NCBI RefSeq assembly: GCF_933775445.1
Contig: NC_065877.1
Span: 29,326,001-29,390,000, forward strand
Reading direction: 5' to 3'
Source of the DNA: Argentina anserina
Lineage: Eukaryota; Streptophyta; Magnoliopsida; Rosales; Rosaceae
Length of the DNA: 64,000 bases
The notes under the pieces are model-generated. The model saw only the letters and a list, made by a program, of their open reading frames with translations, was not told the DNA's origin and did no database searches. A program made the translations under genes and the position numbers. This document shows positions 47,285-60,436 of the stretch, one piece after another; positions within the stretch are counted from its first letter, which is position 1, and every line of letters begins with the position of its first letter.

Positions 47285-50281
47285 CCTGTGGGCCAAGCTA
47301 GAGTGTTTGCAGTGGGTCAGCGAGACACAAGAGTAAAATGTACCTTATCTATTTTGACTACTTTGCTAGAGTACTGTTTGATACAGGAGCATCGCATTCT
47401 TTTATTGCTAGTTCGGTAGTAGAGATGTTAGGTTTGATTCCTACATCTCTTGGAAGCTCATTATGTGTCACTTCACTTCTTAGAGTACCTCTCGAGCTAG
47501 AGACGATCTGCAAGGCTTGTCCTATTGTGATCGGAGGTAGAGAATTCTCTGCTTCTTTCATAGTGATTCCGGACCACACCTATGATGTGATCTTAGGAAT
47601 TGACTAGTTGAGGCCACAACATGCATTGATCGATTGCTTTAACATGGTAGTTTTTTTCCATAGTTCCGGGGAACCAGTTTTTCATTATCGTTGCCTCAAG
47701 TCGAATAATGCCATGAGAGCAGGAGTTTGGGTACATGTGGAGTCGGTGGATCAAGAAGTAACTATCACAGACATTGTTGTAGTATCCGAGTATAGTGAGG
47801 TGTTCTAGGAGATACCGGGTTTACCTCCTCTGAGAGTTGTTGGTTTCTGCATAGATGTTGTACCCAGTACAACACCTGCGTCGAAGACGCCTTATAGGAT
47901 GGGGCAGAACGAGCTTAAAGAGTTGAACGTGCAGATAGATGAACTATTGGATGCACTGTTCATTAGACCTAGTGTCTCACCTTGGGGTGCACCGGTATTA
48001 TTCGTGAAAAAGAAAGATGGTTCTCTGCGGCTGTGTGTGGACTACATGAAATTGAATAAGGTGACCATCAAGAATATGTATTCCTTGCCTAGGATTGATG
48101 ACTTGTTCGATCATCTTAGAGGGGTTACATTATTCTCTAAGATTGATTTGAGATTCGGTTACCATCAACTCAGGGTGAAGGAAGAAGATATCTCAAAGAC
48201 GGCTTTTCAGGACCAGGTATGGACACTATGAGTTTTTTGTCATGCCCTTTGGTCTGACGAATGCACCTGCTGTTTTTATGAGTTTGATGAACCAAATCTT
48301 TAGCCCATACTTGGATGAGTTTGTAGTAGTGTTTGTGGATAACATTCTGATATACTCCAAGTCCCAAGTGGAGCATGTGGTACATCTAAGAATTGTGCTG
48401 CAAACTCTAAAGGAAACAAGATTTTTTATCAAGCTCGAGAAGTGTGAGTTTTGGAAGGAAGAAGTTAAGCTCCTTGGTCATGTAGTCTCAAAGGATGACG
48501 TATTAGTAGACCCATCAAAAGTGGAGGCAGTGAAGAGTTGAAGTCGTCCAAAGACCCCTACAGAGATTCGTAGTTTTCTTGGTTTGGCAGGTTACTATCG
48601 GAGATTCATTGAAGGGTTTTCTAGTATTGCATCACCTTTGACCAAGTTGACTAAGAAGGATGTTCAGTTTGTGTTGACAGAAATATGTGAGGAGGCATTC
48701 AACAAACTAAAGACTAGATTGAAAACGACTCCAGTGTTGACAATTCCCACTAGTGGGGGTGGTTATGTCATTTATAGCGATACTTCGCATCAAGGCTTAG
48801 GGTGTGTGTTGATGCAGCATGGAAGTGTGGTTGCTTATTGCTCTAGGAAGTTAAAGGTCTATGAGAAGAACTACCCCACTCACGATCTAAAGCTCGTTGC
48901 AGTAGTTTTTGCTTTAAAGATTTTGAGGCATTACTTGTACGGTGAGAAATTTCAACTCTTTTCTGATCATAAGAGTTTGAAGTATTTGTTCTCACATAAG
49001 AAATTGAATATAAGGCATTCCTTCATATAGCACACCGAGGTCGTTATACAGTACACCCGGGAGCACCAAGATGTACAAAGACCTCTGTAGGCAATTTTGG
49101 TGGAACAAGATGAAGAAAGACATAACAGAGTTCGTATCAAAGTGTCTTACTTGTCAGCAAGTGAAGGCAGAACATCAGCGACCTACTGGCATGTTGAAGT
49201 CATTGACTATTCCTCTTTGGAAGTGGGAACAAATTTCTATGGAATTTGTGACAGGAATGCCTAAGTCCAAGAAAGGTCACGGTGCAATGGATGATTGTCG
49301 ATCGATTAACGAAGTCGGCACACTTTCTTCTAGTATCAATGAAGTACTCAGTGGATGTGCTAGGGAAGCTATATGTGGATGAGATAATGAGACTTCATGG
49401 AGCTCATATTTCTATTGTTTCTGACCGAGATGCACGTTTCACTTCGAAGTTCTAGGGTGGTTTACAGAAAACTTTGGGTACTACCTTGGATATGAGTACT
49501 ATATTTCATCCTCAAACTGATGGACAAACAGAAAGGGTGAATTAGGTGATGACGGATGTGTTGAGAGCTTGTATTCTTGATTTTAAAGGAAGTTGGGAGG
49601 ATCACCTGAGGTTGATTGAGTTTGCCTACAACAATAGTTACCATGCTAGAATAGGCATGGCGCCTTATGAGGCTCTTTACGGTAGACCATGTAGATCACC
49701 TATCTGTTGGGCCAAAGTTGGTGATGAAGCACTAATGGGTTCTGAGGTGGTTCAGGAAACCTCGGAAAAGATCTCGATTATTTGAGATAGGATCCGAACA
49801 GCACAAAGTAGACATAAGAGTTATGCAGACTTAAAGAGGAGACATGTCGAGTTTGAGATTGGCGACCACGTGTTCCTCAAAGTCTCTCCTATGAAAGGCG
49901 TCGTGAGATTTGGAAAGAAATGAAAGTTAGCTCAGAGGTATGTTTAGCTCTTTGACATTGTTGAGAAGGTAATAGATTTGTTATATCGACTAACTTTACC
50001 TACGAGCATGTCGGTTGTTCACAATGTCTTCCATATTTCCATGTTAAGGAAGTATGTACCAGATGAGTCATATGTGATTGATCTCTTAGAGGTGAGGGAG
50101 AATGCCACCTTTGGTATTGAGCCGGTTCGTATTTTGGATAGATTCACAAAGAAGCTTCGTAGGAAAGAGGTTGAGTTAGTTAAAGTGTTGTGGAGTCACC
50201 ATGATGAGAGCGATGCTTCTTGGGAGCTAGAGTCGTATATGTAGACAAGATATCCACAGTTGTTTGTTGAGAAGAGCACTT
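47285..50281 (+). pseudogene. gypsy-2 pol remnant
   Basis: The order is protease (VLFDTGASHSFIA), reverse transcriptase ([19 protein letters not shown], and [11 protein letters not shown] where YVDDI is expected) and RNase H ([15 protein letters not shown]). Integrase follows (zinc region HRGR..HPG-like, CLTCQQVK, then HPQTDGQTER near 49510), and a chromo-like tail with SDASWELE ends near 50240. Several stops and frameshifts (for example 47605, 48229, 48540, 49028) prevent translation. Gag is absent. Confidence 0.8.
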
Positions 50282-50318
50282 GAATTTCAGAACGAAATTC
50301 ATTTAAGTGGGGTAGAAT

Positions 50319-52617
50319 TTAATACTCCCAATTTTTGGGTTTGCTTCGTATAAATTTTTGTAAGTTATTAAACTTGGAAATTGAATAAAACCGTATTTTT
50401 CGTTTGCTTGTCGATGTCAAACGAAACGAAACAGACTTCAGAAATTTAAAATGAAAACCGTTACGTTTCTCCGACTCGAGAGTTGACTTTTATTACATTG
50501 CTCGGCTTTGAAAACTTCCTTCACGGAAGTTGTAGAGCTCGTCGATATGAATTCGTGGACATGTCACGTACCTTAATCGGACGTTGTATGTGACATTTAT
50601 TATCGATGGAAGTTGGTTTCCGAATTTGGAAAATGTATAAAAGGAAGTTTTTGGGGAACCATAGTTTCCAAAAAAGGTAACAGCCTCTCCCCCCCCCCCC
50701 CCCCCCGGAAGTCTCTCCCTCCCTCCCTCGACCTCCTTCCCAAAAATTCACCACCGACCGTGGCCCTCACCGCCGGTCCCAAGACCACCGCACGCTCGAC
50801 CGCTCCAACCCTTAGACGAGACGCGCCCTCCCTCGCCGCCATGAAGCCTCGCCGACGAGCGGCGTTTTCTGCAAAAACCAATCGTTGATTCAAGCTTCGC
50901 CACCGGTGAGTTTTGAGCCATAGATTCTTGAATTTGACCTCTTGGCTGGGTTTAGCACGAATTTGGAGCTCAAATTGGAGATTTTAACGTCGGTGGTGAG
51001 CTTGGAGCTCCTGAAGCTTTCCATCGACATTCTGGCCATATTCCGGCGATCTAGGTTGCAATGTAGGTATGGTTGTGATCTCCTCCTCATGCTCTTCATC
51101 TTTGATGTTGGATGTTTGTTGTTTTGATGTGTTTTAGTCAGAGGTGGTGGTGGGGCGCGTGCTGCCATCTGTGGCGGCGCGTGAGAGAAGGTGAGGGCAG
51201 TAGGGGCTAGGTTATCGAGTAAAAATGGCGTAGAAGGTGAAATTGCAGGTTTTGGGGGTTGCGTGTGAGGTCACGTGAGCCGGTTTGGGTGGCGCATTAG
51301 CCCCACACGCGGTTGCCGGAGGATGGCGCATGAACAGTAATTTTTGAACAGTAAAATGTAAACGGTAATTTTTGAACAGTGATTTTGGTGAACAATAATT
51401 ATGTAAAATAATAAATGTTGAACAGTAACTGCGTGAACAATAATTTTAAGTATCATTTCTAAACTCTTTATCATGCTATTAAGTGACCGATGAAACGAGT
51501 GGGGGAAATCGCTCTCGGTGTCGTGGAAATTACATTCATGTAATAAGGTGAGTAAATCTTGCGATGACGCGTCAACCCTTGGCGGTGACTCACATTTACG
51601 TGTTCTTAAAAGATCAAACTATGACATGTATATAATATAGTGGGTTGTGTATGTGTATAAAATGGTAAATACGATACATATATATATATGTTGTTATATT
51701 CTATACTATTACGTTGTTATTTCTAAATGAGTTTGTACTGTGACAACTATATTTATACTATTGAGCAAGAGTCGTTTGGTTGTAGTACAATAAACATATA
51801 TGATTGTTATCTTGTACGCGGTTTAACATTGAGTCTTGTTAAAACATTTTCTGGTCTTCAGACGTGGTTAGTAGTAGTCGGAACTGAACCTTAGCCGGGT
51901 GTCTGTTACGATTCAGTTAGAGCTCTAGTATGTCTACCGGTGTACTGCATGAGGGGTAACAAATGGGTTGTCTATGTCTCATGAGTACATATATTTTTGT
52001 GTGATATTGGGAAACATATGGGTTCCCATTATCTGTCGGTGTACTGCATGAGGAGTAACATATGAGTACCTGGGTCTCATGAGTACCCATATTTAAAATG
52101 TAAATTGGGTAAATATATGGGTTGCCCAATGTGTCTTGAGTACCTATATTTTCAGATGTTATTGGACAACCAGATGGGTCGTCCAATGTTTTACGAGTAC
52201 ATTTATTTTTAAATGCCATCAATATTTTCTGTTGTATGCGATGTGTGTTATACTATTGGTTTATTCATACGAGCTGCAAAGCTTACCGGGTTTGTGTTTA
52301 CAATCTCGGGACACCTATTCGATGGTGTATGGATAGTTTTGCAGGTGCGGATTAGCAAAATTGGAGGGTTTTCTCTTATGATTGTCGAAGTTTATTTATT
52401 CCATTTGTGGTGAGGATTGAGAGGATTTTATATTTCCATTTGTTATAATACTTGAATTATAAACTGTTTTTGTAATAATCAAATCGATTGAGTCGTACTA
52501 TGAACTCAGTTTCGAGACACTGTGACTATAAGATGATTTCAATATATTTGAGATTGTTTTAGAGTTTTCATGGCTTCGATTTCGAGTTTTATCACTCGAA
52601 AATTTGGGGTTGTGACA
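50319..52617 (+). repeat. 3' LTR of gypsy-2
   Basis: This 2.3-kb LTR begins ttaatactccc (family TGTAATA, first bases mutated) and ends GGGGTTGTGACA. A cytosine run of about 17 lies at 50692-50707. The base immediately after the end starts the TSD tcgga, followed by the second half of another LTR. Confidence 0.82.
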
Positions 52618-53469
52618 TCGGACGTTGTTGGTAGTAATCGGAACCAAGCCTTGGACGGGTGTCAGTTACGATTCAGTTAGAGATCTAGTTTGTCTGCCGG
52701 TGTACAGCATGATGAGTAACAGATGTGTTGCCTAGGTCTCATGAGTAGCCATGTTTTGAGTGATATTGGGTAACATATGGGTTGCTCAGTGTCTGTCGGT
52801 GTACTGCATGAGGGGTAACAGATGGGTACCTTGGTCTCATGAGTACCTATGTTTTAAATGATTTTGGGTAACCAGATGGGTTGCTCAGTGTCTGTCGGTG
52901 TACTGCATGAGGGGTAACAGATAGGTTGTCTGGGTCTCATGAGTACTTATGTTTTTAAATGATTTTGGATAACAGATGAGTTGCCCAGTGCCTCATGATT
53001 ATACATATTTTTAATTGATATTGGGTAATAAATGAGTTACCTAGTATCACATGAGTACGTTTGTCTTTAAATGTTATTTGTCATATTTCTTTTGTATGCG
53101 ATGTATGTTATACTGTTGTTTTATTCATACGGGCTGAAAAGTTTACCGGGTTTGTGTTTACAATCCCGGTGCAACAATTTGACGGTGTAAGTGATAGTTC
53201 TGCAGATGGGGATTAACAAATTCTAAGGGTTTACTCTGAAGAGTTCTTTTTTCTGTTTGTGGTGAAAATTGAGTGAATTTTACATTTTCATTGGTTATAA
53301 TACTGAGGTATAAACTGGTTATGTATTATTCAAGTTGACTGAGTCGTGTTGTGGACTAAGTTTCGATACACTGTTATTATAAGATAATTTCAATATATTT
53401 GAGATTGTTTTAGAGTTATCATGGCTTCAAATTCGAATTTTTATCATTCGAAATTTTGAGACTGTGACA
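52618..53469 (+). repeat. 3' part of an older LTR, split by insertion
   Basis: It begins tcggacgttgttgg, which corresponds to an internal position of the LTR at 26044-28352 (near 27598), and ends at an intact LTR terminus GACTGTGACA. Its missing 5' part, ending cttcgga, is found inverted at 58615-59998. Confidence 0.8.
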
Positions 53470-53906
53470 TAATTAGTACTATAATACAATCCAATATTAT
53501 TAATTGTTTGTCAATTTATTTATTTATTATTATTTTAATTGCCTATAGACTTTTGAAATCCAAAGAAATACTAATAAGTCAATCTAGATTATTTAGGCAT
53601 AAATATATTAAAATCCATATTAAATACGCCCCTAAATGTCGGAGTCCACGTCGATCAAATCACTATGACTCGATTACTCGTCTTAACTATTTTACAATTC
53701 TTCATATAATTGGAGAGATTGCATGAAGTCTTACTTGTCTCTATTATTTAAGCTATCCAATAGAAAAACAGAACGCACCTTTTGACACAAATCTATGAAG
53801 AGAAGACAAATTTATTTGTATTAAGGTTAAACATCTTACGTAAACAAACGGAAATTCTCTCATAATAAAGAACACAAAAAACGCGAGGCTATGCTCGACA
53901 CTGGTT
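53470..53906. other. 3' flank of XTH-C
   Basis: AT-rich, with no recognised gene. It should include the XTH-C 3' UTR near 53906. Confidence 0.5.
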
Positions 53907-55445
53907 CTAGAATTTGGAATGCTTACATTCCCGTGGCAGACCACCGGGAAACTTATTACGGTCAGCGCAGTAGTTGTAGATCATGAACTTTGTTTGAACC
54001 CATCGAAGCCTGTTTCGACCTGCAGCATCAAGCCCTAGATTCCTCCACGAGTTGTCAACATTTGAGGTATTAGTAGAAGTTGGAACACAGTCTGAGTATG
54101 AGTATGGATATGTTAACAATGATGAATCTTGGTGCTGTGGTCCTAGGCAAGCATTGATGTTGTATCTTCCATAAGAGGCGGTGAAAGGAGCTTGAGTCCA
54201 GTCAGTCTTCACTCTACCACCTTGTGTAGCCCAGCTATCCCCATCCCAGAAGCTGGCGTAAATCGTCATGGGTTGGCTTGATGGGAAAGGAACATGGAGT
54301 AGTTCCAAGTTGTTAAATACCCTAATGGGACTGTTGTCCACAAAGATTCTGCAGAACAAATGAGACCTACGGTTAGCAGAAATCGCATAATGATTTTTAG
54401 TCTTATACTACTGTAAAACTGGTGGTTGCCTAAATTTACGTACCAGCCTCTTTTTGCCCTAGTACTAACCCTTAAGATGATCGAATGATAGTTCGGTGGA
54501 AGTTAAACATATTGTTTGGAATGGGTATTTGAATTTCGTTCCCATTCTTCACCTAGGGTTCACGTTCTCAAGTTATCCATGCATGATTTTTACTCAAGCA
54601 CTTCCATTTTTTCTTCAGAACAGTATTAAACATGCAGAGGATGCTAGGCCACCCAGATTTTGTTTTTAACTCTTGATACTAGACGACTGACTGACTAACG
54701 ACTTTATTCTTCTTGGAGAAGAAGACGACTAGCGACTTAGACTAGCTAATAACTCAGAAATGATTGCCTGGCCGGTAATGAGATCGATGAGTACAGTTCC
54801 TCCGATAGATGGTCATGGGTCACATAGAACGCGATGGGTACATGTTACTTACATAATGCGATGGATATTCCAAACAACGGAGTAGGTGTGGAAGTCTTCG
54901 GTGGGATCAAACCAAAGATGGAATTGTTGTTCTCTGCCCCCAACTCCCTGCGTGTAGATATTAGTACTGAGAGTGTACGGATTCCCCGAAGTGTTTCCAA
55001 GAAACTCCAAGTCAATTTCATCATGATGGTTTCCTGAAGATGATAACTGCAACAGCGCGTATATGCATGCAAAATTTGTACCAATGTTACGAGATAGACA
55101 GGGAAATAGTAACAGGGCATTGAATCACTATTATAAATGATGGGAGGAGTTGTAGGGATAGAGAGTGCTCACATAAAATGTTGTGACAGTACCAGCAGTG
55201 TTCCCAGGCGCCAGCTTCATTTGCATGTCGAACCGTCCAAATAGGTATTGGTTCTGAGAAATGAAGCCGGAGCCGGAAGTCTCGTCCTGCGAGAGGGTTA
55301 GAAGTTGTCCTCCATCGAGTATTTGAGCACGTTGCTCGCCGAACAAAATGTGAAAGTCTTGATAGAAGTTACTAGCTGAGGCCGTCATGACCATTACACA
55401 AGCTATGAGCAAAGAGAGAGCAGACATGATGTTACATATAGACAT
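53907..55445 (-). CDS. Xyloglucan endotransglucosylase/hydrolase, XTH-C
   Basis: Exons 55173-55445, 54853-55046 and 53907-54348 give 302 residues with GT-AG introns at the same places and phases as XTH-A. The signal peptide is [18 protein letters not shown] and onwards. The active site is [11 protein letters not shown] with Glu101, Asp103 and Glu105, then glycosylation site Asn109-Thr-Ser. The C-terminal XET region has a longer, Ser/Tyr/Thr-rich loop ([12 protein letters not shown]) than XTH-A and ends RECKHSKF before TAG. Exon 2 is 194 bases, as in XTH-A and XTH-B. It is more diverged from XTH-A than XTH-B is. All catalytic residues are present. Role: xyloglucan transfer in the wall. The first intron is 126 bases (55047-55172) and the second 504 bases (54349-54852). 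Confidence 0.92.
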
Positions 55446-55535
55446 ATGAGCTAGAAGTGAGGGATATGTTTTCTTCTGCAAATAAGGAATAGACTTTGCG
55501 AAAAGTACAGATCGAACTGATGTTTGAGATCGTGG

Positions 55536-55543
55536 ATTATATA
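55536..55543 (-). promoter_or_regulatory. TATA box of XTH-C
   Basis: The minus strand reads TATATAAT, 91 bases upstream of the ATG. Confidence 0.6.
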
Positions 55544-56106
55544 GCTTTAGAAAAACACGAATGTAGATTTCAAAGTTGCAGAAGAAATAGTATTTGCTAT
55601 CCAAATAGGGAAAGTATTGTGGAAGTGAAAGTTGAAAGACCAGCTGATTCCAAGTTGAAGTAGTGGCAAAGCGACAAACTAGCTACATGTTTAAGGATTT
55701 GACCAGCATATATGAAAGGTAATCAGCTAAATATCATTAGATATGAATTTTGTTTTTGTAATTAACCCCTAACCAATCAATATCGATAATCACTACTCAT
55801 GCATGGCATTACAAAGATGAAAAACAAATATTAAGCACGTATGCAGGGGGAATTATGGTTTCATCCCCCGCACAAAAGAACATGTGATCAATTTATTTGA
55901 TTATGAAATATGAATTCAGTATACAAAAAATGAGCAGGAGGATGCGATTATGTGATGTACGTTACCCAAATGGAAGAGTGTCTTTATGGAAGATGAAGTA
56001 ATAGTAGTAACGAGCTGCATGCATGCACATGGTGAAAGGGAATATATTATAGATATGTATGTCATCTGATCATATATTGCCTTTGGTTTATGTGTTATCT
56101 AGATGA
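55544..56106. other. Upstream region of XTH-C and 3' flank of XTH-E
   Basis: No gene was recognised. The 18-bp promoter block of XTH-A and XTH-B was not found here. Confidence 0.45.
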
Positions 56107-56400
56107 CTAGAACATTGATCGTCTACATTCCACTGGAAGACCGTGGGGAAATCGCTTCATGTCAGCACAGTAGTTATAGACCATGAACTTCTGCTGCACC
56201 CATCGAATACTATTTCGACCTGCAGCATCTATACCTTGATTGTGCTATGCACTCTGCTGATCGGTTAAGGAATTAATTGAAGCACTAGTGGATACACCGC
56301 ATGATGAAGAAGATGACCCAGCGACGCGAGCATTGGCCTTGAAGTTTCTATATGAGGCCGTGAAAGGAGCATGAGTCCAGTCAGTCTTGACACGCCCACT
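56107..56400 (-). pseudogene. XTH-E, terminal-exon fragment truncated by an LTR
   Basis: The minus frame ends ECRRSMF plus TAG at 56107-56109 and reads back through [13 protein letters not shown] and [12 protein letters not shown] to GRVKTDW. There it is cut at 56400 by the LTR starting at 56401. The conserved Trp of the SAW motif is a TAG stop (56245-56247). Exons 1 and 2 and the start of exon 3 are absent from the window. The closest relative by eye is XTH-B. Confidence 0.88.
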
Positions 56401-58183
56401 TGTCACAATTCTGAAATAAACTATAAAAACTCTAAAACAATCTCAAATATATTGAAATTATTTTATAGTCACAGTGTATCGAAATCGAGTTTAAAGTACG
56501 ACTCAATCGATTGATTATTACAAAACCAGTTTATAATTCAAGTATTATAACAAATAGAAATGTAAAATCCTCTCAATTCTCACCACAAATAGACTAAATA
56601 AACTTTGACAATCTTTAGGGAAAGTCCTCCAATTTTGCTAATCTGCACATGCAGAACTATCTCCTACACCATCGAATAGGTGTACCGGGATTGTAAACAC
56701 AAACTCGGTAAGATTTGCAGCTCGTATGAGTAAATCAATAGTATAACACACATCCCATACAAAAAAAATACTGATGTCATTTAAAAATAAATGTAGTCGT
56801 AAAACATTGGACGGCCAATCTAGTTGTCCAATAACATATGAAAATATAGGTACTCATGACACATTGGGCAACCCATCTGTTTACCCAATTTACATTTTCA
56901 ATACGGGTACTCATGAGACCCAAGAACTCATCTGTTACCCCTCATGTAGTACGCCGACAGATAATGGGCAACCCATATGTTATCCAATATCACACAAAAA
57001 ATATGGGTACTCATGAGACCCAGGCAACCAATCTGTTACCCCTCATGCAGTATACCAACAGACAGACTAGAGCTCTAACTGAATCGTAACAGACACTCGG
57101 TCAAGGCTCGGTTCCGACTACTGCCAACCACGTCCGAAGACCAGAAAAACGTTTTAACAAGATTCAATGTTAAAACCGCGTACAATATAACAATGAACAC
57201 ATATTTATTGTACTACAACCAAGCGACTCTTGTTTAATAATATCAATATCATTGCCACAGTACAAACTCATTTGGAAATAAGAACGTAACAATATATAAT
57301 ATAGCAACCCATATATATGTATCGTATTTACCATTTTATACACATACACAACCCACTATATTATATATATGTCATAGTTCGATCTTTTAAGAAAACGTAA
57401 ATGTGAGTTACCGCTAAGGGTAGACTCGCCATCGGGAGATTTACTCACCTTATTGCATGAGTGCAATTTCCACGACACCGAGAGAGATTTTCCTCACTTG
57501 TTTCGTCAGTCACCTAATAGCATGATAAAGCGTTTAGAAATGATATGTAAAACCTCAGGTGTCGATTCAATACAACTGATTACTGTTCACGCAGTTACTG
57601 TTCATAAATTACTGTTTACAATTTATTGTTCAGAAATTATTATTCACGCGCCACCCAAACCGGCGCGGATGACCTCACACGCAGCCCCCAACACCTACAA
57701 TTTCACCTCCTATGCCATCCTAACTCGATAACCTAGCCCCTACTGCCCTCCTCCTACTTGCCGCCACAGACGGCGGCACGTACCCCACCACCACCTCCGA
57801 TCAAAAGTCATCAAAACAACAAACATCCAACATCAAAGATGAAGAGCATGAGGAGTAAATCACAACCGTATTTGCTTTGCAACCTAGATCGCCGGAAAAT
57901 GGCCGGAATGTCGCCGGAAAGCTTCGGTAGCTCCAAGCTCACCTCTGACGTTAAAACCTCCTATTTGAGCTCCAAATTCGTGCTAAACCCAGCCAAGAGA
58001 TCGAATTCAAGAATCTATGGCTCAAAACTCACCGGCGGCCAAGCTTGAATCGGCGATGGAGGCCGCACCTCGTCCAGGGGTTGGAGCGGTCGAGCGTGCT
58101 GTGGTCTTAGGACCGGCGGTGAAGACCACGGTCACCAGAGAGGGGATATCGTCGGTGGTGAATTTTTGGGAACGAGGTCGGGG

Positions 58184-58248
<65 letters not shown>

Positions 58249-58614
58249 TGTTTCTTTTTTTGGAAACTAGGGTTCCCTAAAAACTTCCTTTTATACATTT
58301 TCCAAAATCAAAAATCAAGTTCCGTCGATAATAACTTTCACATAGAACGTCCGATTAAGGTGCGTGATGTTTCTACGAACTTGTATCGATGAGCTCTACA
58401 ACTTCCGTGAATGAAGTTTTTGTAGACGAGCAACGGAATAAAAGTTGACTCTCGAGTCACAGAAAACGTAACGTTTTTCAATTTAAATTTTTGAAGTCGG
58501 TTTCATTTCGTTTGACATCAACGAGGAAACGAAAAATGCGATTTTATTCAATTTCTAAGTTTAATAACTTACAGGAATTTATACGAAGCAAACTCAAAAA
58601 TTTGGGGTATTACA
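56401..58614 (-). mobile_element. LTR of the large gypsy family, complete ends (minus)
   Basis: On the minus strand it begins TGTAATACCCC and ends with TGTGACA-type terminus against the XTH-E fragment. The sequence is close to the gypsy-2 LTR at 50319-52617, including the gctcgtataaatt-type start. Its right flank (plus strand tccga) equals, in LTR orientation, the tcgga that follows the gypsy-2 LTR, while its left flank ccact does not match. This is the sign of rearrangement discussed in the findings. Confidence 0.85.
58186..58246 (+). repeat. (GA)n microsatellite in the LTR
   Basis: About 60 bases of uninterrupted ag dinucleotides. They generate Arg/Glu and Ser/Leu frames that are not genes. 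Confidence 0.9.
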
Positions 58615-59998
58615 TCCGAAGACTAGAAAACGTTTTAACAAGACTCAATGTTAAAACCACGTACAATATAATAATCCACACATGTTATTGTATTACAACC
58701 AAGCGACTCTTGTAAAATAAATTTATATAGTCACCCCAATAATCCATTATACCGGAAGGTACCTTATCTCCCTTTCGGTCTCATCCGCCATAATTAAATA
58801 AGAACATTACCATCTCATAATTTAAATAGAAACTGTAACATTATATAATACAGTAACTCATATATATATGTATCATATTTACCATTTTCGTACACATACA
58901 CAACCCACTATATTATATAAATGTCTCAATTCACTATTTTTAATAATTCAAACATATAAGTCACTTTCAAGGGTAGACTTGTTATAGTGAGATTTACTCA
59001 CATTCACCATAGTCCATAATCACTAAAACCTTTTAAAATCATTTATTAAAATAGCGTTTCACTTACCCATGAACCGTAGATGATCAAGTTCACGTAATTA
59101 AACCAAAACATATTTTTAGAACAATTTTTATAAACTAGTGATGCAATGACTATTTTAACAACTCAAACTAAATTTAATAATTATAACACTACTTCGATCA
59201 TGATGATCATTGTGAGGTTTACTCACCTTATTTCCTGCATGCAACTTCCACGACACCAATATCGATTCCCTCACTCATTTCGTCGGTCACCTAATTGCAT
59301 GATAATGTGCTTAGAAAATAATACGTAAAATCTCAGGTGACGATTCATTACAGCTGAACATTGTTAATAAACATTGTTCATGAATCACTGTTCATGTGCC
59401 GCCACCACTCTGGTGACCACTAATGATCACCAAAATTTATCACCACAATCTAAACAACATTTTCAACAACTTTCTAGTTGACACCAAGTCTAAATTGAAG
59501 CCTAAACAGTCCAATCGACGAAGAACATAAAATCGGCACTACTCACAAACCCTAGAAAAAGAAATCGTAGATAAAACTGTTATAGGATGTTAATATACAT
59601 CCTATAAGCTTCAACACACAAGAAGAATCACCTTGAATTGTTGCCGGATGAGGGAGTTCTCCTCACTTCTTCAAACGGAACAGCCGTATTGTTTCTTCAT
59701 TTTTACGCTTCAAACGGCTCGAATCTCTCCCAAACACTAACCCAGATCGGTAAAGGGCGCAGAGATAGTTTCAACGCCACTGGTCTCACTCAATTCCGTC
59801 GTCGGACGACGGAGATATGGCCGAAAAAAGATTCGGCAACAAAGAGGGAAAATCGAGCTAATTTTGAGAAGAAAAAAAACATTGATTTTCTGATTTTTAA
59901 TCTCCTTTCTTTTCTAATGGATAAAAAGTCAACTTTTGATCCCTCACGGTAACGTTTCTAAGTATAAATCGCTCAAACACTTTCGTTTTCTCCCTCGT
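58615..59998 (-). repeat. 5' part of an older LTR, split by insertion (minus)
   Basis: Read on the minus strand it ends cgttttctagtcttcgga, which joins exactly to the tcggacgttgttgg start of 52618-53469 in the family sequence. It carries the extra block (58995-59225) also seen at 46720-46930. Its own 5' tip is missing at the junction with the next LTR at 59999. Confidence 0.75.
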
Positions 59999-60436
59999 TG
60001 TAATAACCCTATTTTTCAAAACAATATTTGGTTTGATTTGAATTCAATAAAGTTGTGAGATTCAATTAGAATGAATTTAATTGTTGGAGACCTTATGAAA
60101 CGAAAACGGAAACGTTCTCGGAACGTTTAATTAGAAAAACGTTACGTTTCCGAACGAATATATCGACTTTTATTCCGTCGCTCGGTTGTGAAAACTTCCT
60201 TCACGAAAGTTGTAGAGCTCGTCGATACGAGTTCGTGGACGCTTCACGCGTTCGAATCAGAAGTCGTACGTGAAAGTTATTAACGTCGGAAGTTCGTTTC
60301 CGATTTTGAAAACTAGTATAAATAGGAAAATTTAGGGATTAGGGTTTCCATTTCTGGAAACCCTTCACCCGCGTCTCCCTCCTTCTCTCTCACCCTCCCC
60401 GAGCCCTCTCTCCCTCTCTCAAAACCTTCGCCACGA
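59999..60436 (+). repeat. 5' fragment of a family LTR
   Basis: It begins TGTAATAACCC and matches the first 440 bases of the solo LTR at 40122. It is truncated within the leader region (ccctctctcaaaa), where a hAT-like terminus joins. Confidence 0.7.

Larger units (their letters stand above)
47285..52617 (+). mobile_element. 5'-truncated Ty3/gypsy element with 3' LTR (gypsy-2)
   Basis: Interior sequence from the linker before protease to the polypurine tract (aagtgggg near 50305) is followed by a 2.3-kb LTR of the large family. The 5' LTR and gag are missing, and the left end abuts an inverted LTR fragment. This ties the many solo LTRs in the window to a gypsy source element. Confidence 0.8.

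Noticed and set aside
58107..58298. Ser-Leu repeat frame
   Set aside because: It is a translation of the (GA)n microsatellite.
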